From Antedon bifida (lineage: Eukaryota > Echinodermata > Crinoidea > Comatulida > Antedonidae), in contig OY727093.1 of assembly GCA_963402885.1 (NCBI GenBank), positions 24,117,409 through 24,181,408 on the forward strand: 64,000 nucleotides of DNA, given 5' to 3'. Both the position numbers and the translations under genes were made by a program. Numbering within the stretch: the first letter of the stretch is position 1; the number at the start of each line of letters is the position of its first letter. Of this stretch, positions 62,801 through 64,000 are shown piece after piece. Under the pieces are notes generated by a model, which was not told the origin of the DNA, did no database searches, and worked only from the letters and a program-made list of their open reading frames with translations.

Positions 62801-63531
62801 GTATTAGAAATGTTCCAAAACAAAAAAATAGAAGGTAAATATATTATATCTCAGACGCTTTATTGTCACCTTGTCTTCATACTAAAAAAGACCACCAGCA
62901 GACTGTACACCACCTGGCCAGGAAATGCTCCTTACTGTTTTTTTGTATGATGGCCATTACATACAAAAGCGACTGAAAAATACACACGTAATGACATATC
63001 ACGTGATGACTTTCTGATTCCCTTGTGGAATTTCTGAACATGTATCTAACTGTTCATTTTAATTATCTAACCGGAGAAGAGTGAAATTTCACTCTTCCCT
63101 TATCTAACTAAATGTAATCAGTTAATTAGTGAAACATTTAAGGAGGATATAATTGTATAATTGTAAATAATAAATTGTTAGTCATTAAAGAAAAAAAAGT
63201 TTTCAATCTATTCTAAGAAGCCATGTTTTAGATGACACGTTGATTCTATTAAAACATTTCATTACATACTCAAGAAAATAAAGAGGCGTTAACATAATAC
63301 TTGTTACATTTTTATACAAACAGGGTAGGGCATAGCGAACTAATAGGAGTCTGTGAAGTGGGAGCAAATTCACCAGGACAAGGTTCTGAACACTGGCAGG
63401 AAATGCTCCAGGCACCTCGAAAACAGGTAGCACAATGGCACCAACTAATGGAAAGCACGCCCTCCTTGTTAACTGGGGGTAATACAGGTTTGAGGGGATG
63501 TATAACTCCACAGCAATCAACTGATGATTGA
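29747..63531 (+). CDS. SYT3/6/10-like: Synaptotagmin (3/6/9/10 subgroup), five coding exons
   Basis: Synaptotagmins are vesicle or plasma-membrane calcium sensors that bind phospholipid and SNARE proteins to trigger exocytosis. The five exons join in frame into 489 residues: luminal residues 1-35, a transmembrane helix at about 36-59 ending in two cysteines and RR, a linker to about 194, C2A about 195-320, C2B about 324-465, and a tail. C2A aspartates are D225, D231, D282, D284 and D290. C2B has D358, D364, D418, D420 and Glu at the fifth site, a basic patch around 376-382, and WHQL at 459-462. The RPELY motif before C2A, LPAKDF, the DRFSRHD block and [13 protein letters not shown] are typical of types 3, 6 and 10. 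Unlike vertebrate members of that group, no N-terminal cysteines are present in the predicted luminal part. Exact orthology is undecided. The start is either the ATG at 29747 or the in-frame ATG at 29759 (residue 5), which has the better initiation context. Confidence 0.93.
29930..30013. repeat. Right-end fragment of the 27009-28761 element family
   Basis: About 80 bp match 28687-28761 in the same orientation: ATGAGGGATGATATTTTTAA, ATATATGAAAAAT, then GGGGGAGCT and ACTTTAA. It lies 105 bp after coding exon 1, within intron 1. Confidence 0.55.
31293..31600. repeat. 42-bp minisatellite, about 7 units, with a degenerate 5' zone
   Basis: The word ATGTCTCT recurs at 31387, 31429, 31471, 31513 and 31555, exactly 42 bp apart, with earlier variants at 31293 and 31345. 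Within each unit a 12-bp word ACGTTGCTACAA or similar occurs two or three times. Upstream, from about 30880, looser GTTGCTA words fade out. Because 42 is divisible by 3, the minus strand is open with a 14-residue period; I regard that as chance. Confidence 0.9.
32075..32880 (-). mobile_element. LINE fragment, CR1/L2/Rex1-like, reverse transcriptase and 3' end
   Basis: On the minus strand, from about 32875, the frame reads [13 protein letters not shown], a classic reverse-transcriptase block, then TSDVR and [11 protein letters not shown] with the catalytic ADD motif at about 32750. A thumb-like segment [20 protein letters not shown] and LRKLGSFGV follow (32419-32748), then a C-terminal block GKVIGSS...NHPLHNDI (32164-32409). 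At least one stop (just before FADD), one frame change and a deletion between NFRKHN and VYIKGMEV interrupt it. The 3' tail near 32075-32105 has ATTGGACAATAAATGAATC followed by a short CTGTAT repeat, as in Rex1/CR1-type elements. The 5' part is absent, so the copy is truncated and dead. Confidence 0.85.
33571..33930 (+). mobile_element. 5S rRNA-derived SINE (SINE3-type)
   Basis: Positions 33572-33680 align with eukaryotic 5S rRNA: CATCAGATCACCGAAGTTAA, GGGCCTGGTTAGAGCTTGG, ATGGGAGACTATCTGGGAAT and CGGGTGCTGTATAC. The internal promoter (A box, intermediate element, C box) is therefore recognisable. About 220 bp of unrelated body follow, then an A-rich tail with AAAATAAAA units at about 33905-33930. 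A 5S head plus body plus A-rich tail is the layout of SINE3 elements, known from fish and other deuterostomes. I could not test whether the body contains the Deu domain. The 5S part has many substitutions, so it is not a functional rRNA gene. Confidence 0.8.
33572..33680 (+). pseudogene. 5S rRNA-like sequence (SINE head)
   Basis: This is the 5S-like portion of the SINE above. The first dozen bases of a normal 5S gene are replaced and the terminal stem cannot form fully. It is best read as a retroposed, diverged promoter module rather than a 5S gene. Confidence 0.8.
36736..36812. repeat. CAT/ATC microsatellite, imperfect
   Basis: Dense ATC and CAT trinucleotides with interruptions. The opposite strand gives a methionine-rich frame that has no other coding signs. 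Confidence 0.8.
36957..37030. repeat. Hairpin with 32-bp arms and 10-bp loop
   Basis: The left arm 36957-36988 (AAGTACACGGTGA...TATGTTAGAT) and the right arm 36999-37030 are reverse complements with 3 mismatches in 32. The loop is AT-rich. This could be a very small MITE or a fold-back; no protein or RNA family is recognised. Confidence 0.75.
39347..39369. repeat. AT dinucleotide microsatellites
   Basis: An (AT)n run of about 22 bp. Further runs lie at 39480-39498 and 39677-39693. They flank the family H copy at 39500-39665, whose 3' end is itself ATATAT-rich. Confidence 0.8.
39500..39665 (-). repeat. Repeat family H, fullest copy, with hammerhead-like core
   Basis: Read on the minus strand it starts CTGATGA (39660-39654), then AGGGC, a 7-base loop, GCCC, GAAA (39637-39634), then AGC TCT GCT A. 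It continues through CTGTTTACTTTATCGTTTTG to GCCTTTGGATTTATATAT. CTGATGA, a stem-loop and GAAA are the conserved core of hammerhead ribozymes, and a tiny third stem AGC/GCT with a U-A before the would-be cleavage site can be drawn. A convincing stem I is not visible. Hammerhead motifs are known in Penelope-like and other retroelements. Relatives are at 18998, 22555 and 51790. Confidence 0.5.
39936..40268. repeat. 30-bp minisatellite, about 10-11 units
   Basis: GTGCGCAT recurs at 40029, 40059, 40089, 40119, 40149, 40179 and 40209, exactly 30 bp apart, with 28-30 bp spacing upstream from 39942. Units continue GTATACGGAGCTATACAA or close variants. Degenerate units reach back to about 39775. The minus strand is open with a 10-residue period (Cys-Ala-Leu), which follows from the period and is not taken as coding. 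Confidence 0.9.
43127..43259. mobile_element. MITE family A, copy 2 of 3
   Basis: The left end is TTAAAGCTCTGTCTACACTA and the right end is AGTGTAGACAAAGCTTAA. The centre holds CCATATATGGGCACATCACA. This is the shortest copy, at 133 bp, and has TTAA at both borders. Confidence 0.75.
44895..45475 (-). repeat. Dispersed repeat family R, shorter copy (inverted relative to 7480)
   Basis: The reverse complement matches 7480-8335 at both ends and in the middle (see that entry), lacking about 340 bp of it. The block TTTGTACCGAAGTTTTT / AAAAACTTCGGTACAAA and the GACCGCCAAGAATTGAAATT region are shared. Family unknown. Confidence 0.65.
45551..45587. repeat. GC-rich palindrome GAGCGAGCGAAGCGAGCTC
   Basis: CTAGAGGGGGAGCGAGCG faces its near reverse complement CGAGCTCACCCTCTAG. 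It stands between the family R copy and the LINE fragment and may mark the end of one of them. Confidence 0.6.
46071..46797 (-). mobile_element. LINE fragment: C-terminal zinc-knuckle part of reverse transcriptase, L1/Tx1-like
   Basis: A 232-codon open frame (46769 down to 46071) whose reading can be extended upstream to about 46796 before a stop. It contains the post-RT segment with [19 protein letters not shown] followed by a zf-RVT type knuckle: C136, C139, H148 and C153 (CNKC, then H-x4-C) and KPVWRKF. This is typical of the C-terminus of LINE-encoded reverse transcriptases in marine invertebrates. The endonuclease and palm domains are missing, so the copy is 5'-truncated. The 3' UTR probably runs down to about 45590 and holds nothing else recognisable. 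The clade assignment is a judgement. Confidence 0.75.
47325..47470. mobile_element. Short inverted-repeat element (MITE-like), 146 bp
   Basis: The left end TTGGTTGCCACTAGAGACGC and the reverse complement of the right end, TTGGTTCCCAGAGA, match, and both arms continue into GGACGT..ACGC and TTGACCAAT(C/G)AC blocks. It is non-coding. Superfamily not assigned. Confidence 0.6.
48700..48960 (+). repeat. Possible divergent third copy of family R
   Basis: AAACGTAGATTTGATAAC, GTTCCATAT..CG and a TTCAATTTCG..CAGGTTCACC block follow in the same order as in the copy at 44895-45475. The match is patchy and the ends are unclear. Confidence 0.35.
49475..49560 (+). repeat. Possible tRNA-derived SINE remnant or tRNA pseudogene
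   Basis: TTGGTTAACGGGCTTTCC resembles a D-loop and anticodon arm, CTTCCAATC resembles the glycine TCC anticodon loop, and CCAGGATTCACTCC resembles the T arm (GGTTCGATTCC). The acceptor stem cannot be closed. At best it is a decayed tRNA-Gly-like promoter module. Confidence 0.35.
51295..51672. repeat. Fold-back element built of tandem GTTACGTTAGTGGTTAATG units
   Basis: On the left (51301-51412) units read AACCACTAACGTAACATT; on the right (51424-51670) the same word runs in reverse complement, about ten units with spacing 23-27 bp. The outermost 41 bp of each side are reverse complements at 39 of 41 positions and extend into CACCCA / TGGGTG. The element is thus two tandem arrays facing each other with a short centre around ACATTTTCTACTG. 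There is no coding frame. Such structures occur in Foldback-type DNA elements; a palindromic duplication of a minisatellite is the alternative. Confidence 0.75.
51790..51885 (-). repeat. Repeat family H, partial copy 4
   Basis: On the minus strand it begins CTGATGAAGGAATC, continues AAAAGCTTGGCATTTTTCTG, then CTGTTTACTTTATCG, with an internal 14-bp duplication of the TTTCACTTTATCG word. The core GAAA is changed to TAAA, so the hammerhead-like core is broken in this copy. Confidence 0.55.
52855..53744 (+). CDS. SYT3/6/10-like: Synaptotagmin coding exon 2: transmembrane helix, linker and C2A
   Basis: The acceptor CTCTCTCACAG precedes 52855 and the donor GTAAGA follows 53744. The first two bases complete the glycine codon from exon 1; 296 full codons follow and the exon ends in phase 0 after STQSQ. 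Residues 36-59 ([11 protein letters not shown]...LCVC) form the single transmembrane helix, with C57 and C59 at its cytosolic end as possible palmitoylation sites (inferred). The linker is Ser/Pro- and acid-rich ([11 protein letters not shown]). C2A begins near [11 protein letters not shown] and has loop 1 [13 protein letters not shown] and loop 3 [10 protein letters not shown], so all five calcium-binding aspartates are present. The segment PDRKKFQTK is one lysine shorter than the usual PDRKKKFQT or PDKKKKFET of relatives. Confidence 0.95.
53745..59024 (+). other. Synaptotagmin intron 2, 5.3 kb
   Basis: Starts GTAAGAGG and ends TCTGTTTTCCAG. It contains MITE family A copy 3 at 54415-54570. 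Elsewhere it is AT-rich DNA with several AGGCCTA words and no recognisable exon. Confidence 0.85.
54415..54570. mobile_element. MITE family A, copy 3 of 3
   Basis: The left end is TTAAGCTCTGTCTCCACT and the right end TTTGATAGTGTAGACAGAG, then TTTTA. An internal TATCACTACCATATTTGGA word is duplicated, which makes this copy longer (156 bp) than the one at 43127. Confidence 0.75.
59025..59145 (+). CDS. SYT3/6/10-like: Synaptotagmin coding exon 3: start of C2B
   Basis: Flanked by TTCCAG and GTAAG. It gives 40 codons, [20 protein letters not shown] to AMDITGAS, and one extra G that starts the aspartate codon completed in exon 4. It contains C2B calcium ligand D358, and D364 is split by the junction (SDPYV). 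[13 protein letters not shown] and [10 protein letters not shown] are near-identical to vertebrate synaptotagmins 3, 6 and 10. The phase-1 junction inside SDPY matches exon 4 exactly. Confidence 0.95.
59146..62501 (+). other. Synaptotagmin intron 3, 3.4 kb
   Basis: Starts GTAAGTATC and ends CTTTATTCCAG. It contains the 26-bp array at 61480-61703. The remainder is AT-rich with poly-T runs near 59390 and 61810 and no recognisable exon. Confidence 0.85.
61480..61703. repeat. 26-bp minisatellite, 6 units, with a downstream inverted copy
   Basis: GAGTTGAATGGTGGAGAATA begins at 61480, 61506, 61532, 61558, 61584 and 61610, exactly 26 bp apart, with three single-base variants in the last two units. 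At 61673-61703 the sequence TCTTTCAACG..ATATTCTCCACCATT is the reverse complement of the last unit plus its GTTGAAAGA flank, so the array forms one arm of a hairpin with a loop of about 25 bp. Confidence 0.9.
62502..62673 (+). CDS. SYT3/6/10-like: Synaptotagmin coding exon 4: C2B core
   Basis: The acceptor TATTCCAG lies before 62502 and the donor GTATGT follows 62673. It reads (D)[20 protein letters not shown] through [12 protein letters not shown] to VVAVVDHD, then TG of a split codon. It carries the C2B basic patch (residues 376-382), which in relatives binds PIP2, SNAREs and AP-2, and calcium ligands D418 and D420. The split codon becomes TGG, Trp421, where relatives have Arg or Lys. Reading through the donor stays open to 62950, but that extension has no C2 similarity. 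Confidence 0.93.
62674..63323 (+). other. Synaptotagmin intron 4, 0.65 kb
   Basis: Starts GTATGT and ends TTATACAAACAG. It contains a GGGAAGAGTG-family palindrome at 63070-63100 and nothing else of note. Confidence 0.85.
63070..63100. repeat. Short palindromic repeat (GGGAAGAGTG family), copy 3
   Basis: GAGAAGAGTGAAATTTCACT continues to CTTCCCT as a near-perfect palindrome. It is flanked on both sides by TATCTAA, which may be its target-site duplication (TATCTAAC before, TTATCTAAC after). Confidence 0.65.
63324..63531 (+). CDS. SYT3/6/10-like: Synaptotagmin coding exon 5: C2B end, WHxL motif, stop
   Basis: The acceptor ACAAACAG precedes 63324. One base completes codon 421, then [32 protein letters not shown] and a 27-residue tail end at TGA 63529-63531. 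[10 protein letters not shown] corresponds to VGHNEVIGVC in vertebrate types 6 and 10, with Glu426 at the fifth calcium site as in that group. WHQL (459-462) is the conserved WHxL motif used for docking. The tail ends QQSTDD, which I could not match to a known motif. Confidence 0.94.
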
Positions 63532-64000
63532 AAGTTCGATCATTCTTATTGGTTCGAATTTTCGCTTGACCAAATTCAGGTACAGAGCTGAGTTGCTGTT
63601 TTTGCAAAAGGCTAACCGAAGAGGACGATGTTGCACAGATCGGGCATTAGTGGTTCTAGGGCCAAAGTTTGTATTGTCACATTTTATAGGCCTACACAAT
63701 TTACGTTTATTTAAAGAACACATTCATTAGAAATATTGTTTATGTCAAAAGTACACACAATTTGGCTAGTGGCTAGAATCACGTGACATGATAGAATAAT
63801 TCATTTACATTTACGCTAAAACGCATTTACGCGGCAGACAAATTGGAACTCACGGCACAAGAAAACTATAGATACTATCTGTAAACCATTGTAAAAGGTG
63901 CATAAGCATGATATATACTATTTTACGTTGTCAGAGATTAAAGAAGTTTAGAAAGATACTGTAAATAATGTACACAGATGAGAGTATATATTCAGCAGAC
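63532..64000 (+). other. Probable 3' UTR and flank
   Basis: It is AT-rich, has no further C2-like coding sequence, and runs to the window end. A canonical AATAAA is not seen; an ATTAAA variant lies at 63937. Short open frames on both strands overlap exon 5 and look like shadows. Confidence 0.5.
63937..63942 (+). promoter_or_regulatory. Candidate polyadenylation signal ATTAAA
   Basis: This is the commonest variant of AATAAA, about 400 bp after the stop codon. In AT-rich DNA such hexamers arise by chance, so this is only a candidate. Confidence 0.25.

Noticed and set aside
62453-62950. 165-codon frame as a complete gene
   Set aside because: Only 62502-62673 is exon; the first 16 codons lie before the acceptor and the part after the donor loses all C2 similarity.
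1-64000. LTR retroelement or other virus-like element
   Set aside because: No paired long terminal repeats, capsid, protease or integrase-like segments were seen; the two reverse-transcriptase fragments are of LINE type.

Overview
The window is animal nuclear DNA: AT-rich (about one third GC by eye), with long non-coding stretches, GT-AG introns, many small inverted-repeat DNA elements, LINE fragments and minisatellites. The short palindromic word AGGCCTA recurs roughly 40 times. Together with a 5S rRNA-derived SINE and a synaptotagmin that resembles vertebrate types 3/6/10, this suggests a marine deuterostome invertebrate, perhaps an echinoderm such as a crinoid. That assignment is an inference and is not proven by the sequence.

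Only one host protein gene is convincing. It is a plus-strand synaptotagmin of the 3/6/9/10 subgroup, built from five coding exons at 29747-29825, 52855-53744, 59025-59145, 62502-62673 and 63324-63531. All junctions are GT-AG and all phases agree. They give a 489-residue protein with a short luminal N-terminus, one transmembrane helix, a linker, C2A, C2B with the WHxL motif, and a short tail. The first coding exon follows a splice acceptor, so a 5' UTR exon probably lies upstream. Intron 1 is 23 kb long.

Region by region: 1-29745 is the upstream flank or 5' UTR intron. It holds no recognisable gene but carries hairpins, short inverted-repeat elements, a 127-bp tandem duplication and a cluster of TTAA-flanked nested elements at 25.6-28.8 kb. 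Intron 1 (29826-52854) is a repeat graveyard: a 42-bp minisatellite, a CR1/L2/Rex1-like LINE fragment, the 5S-derived SINE, a 30-bp minisatellite, a repeat with a hammerhead-like core, a second LINE fragment with a zinc-knuckle reverse-transcriptase tail, and a 0.38-kb fold-back element made of tandem units. Introns 2-4 are mostly unannotated and hold one more copy of a three-copy MITE, a 26-bp array with an inverted arm, and a small palindrome. The last 0.47 kb is probably the 3' UTR.

I see no CRISPR array, operon, virus-like element or multi-gene system. The most interesting points are a tryptophan at the tip of the C2B calcium-binding loop 3, the fold-back minisatellite, the hammerhead-like core and the TTAA-flanked nested elements.
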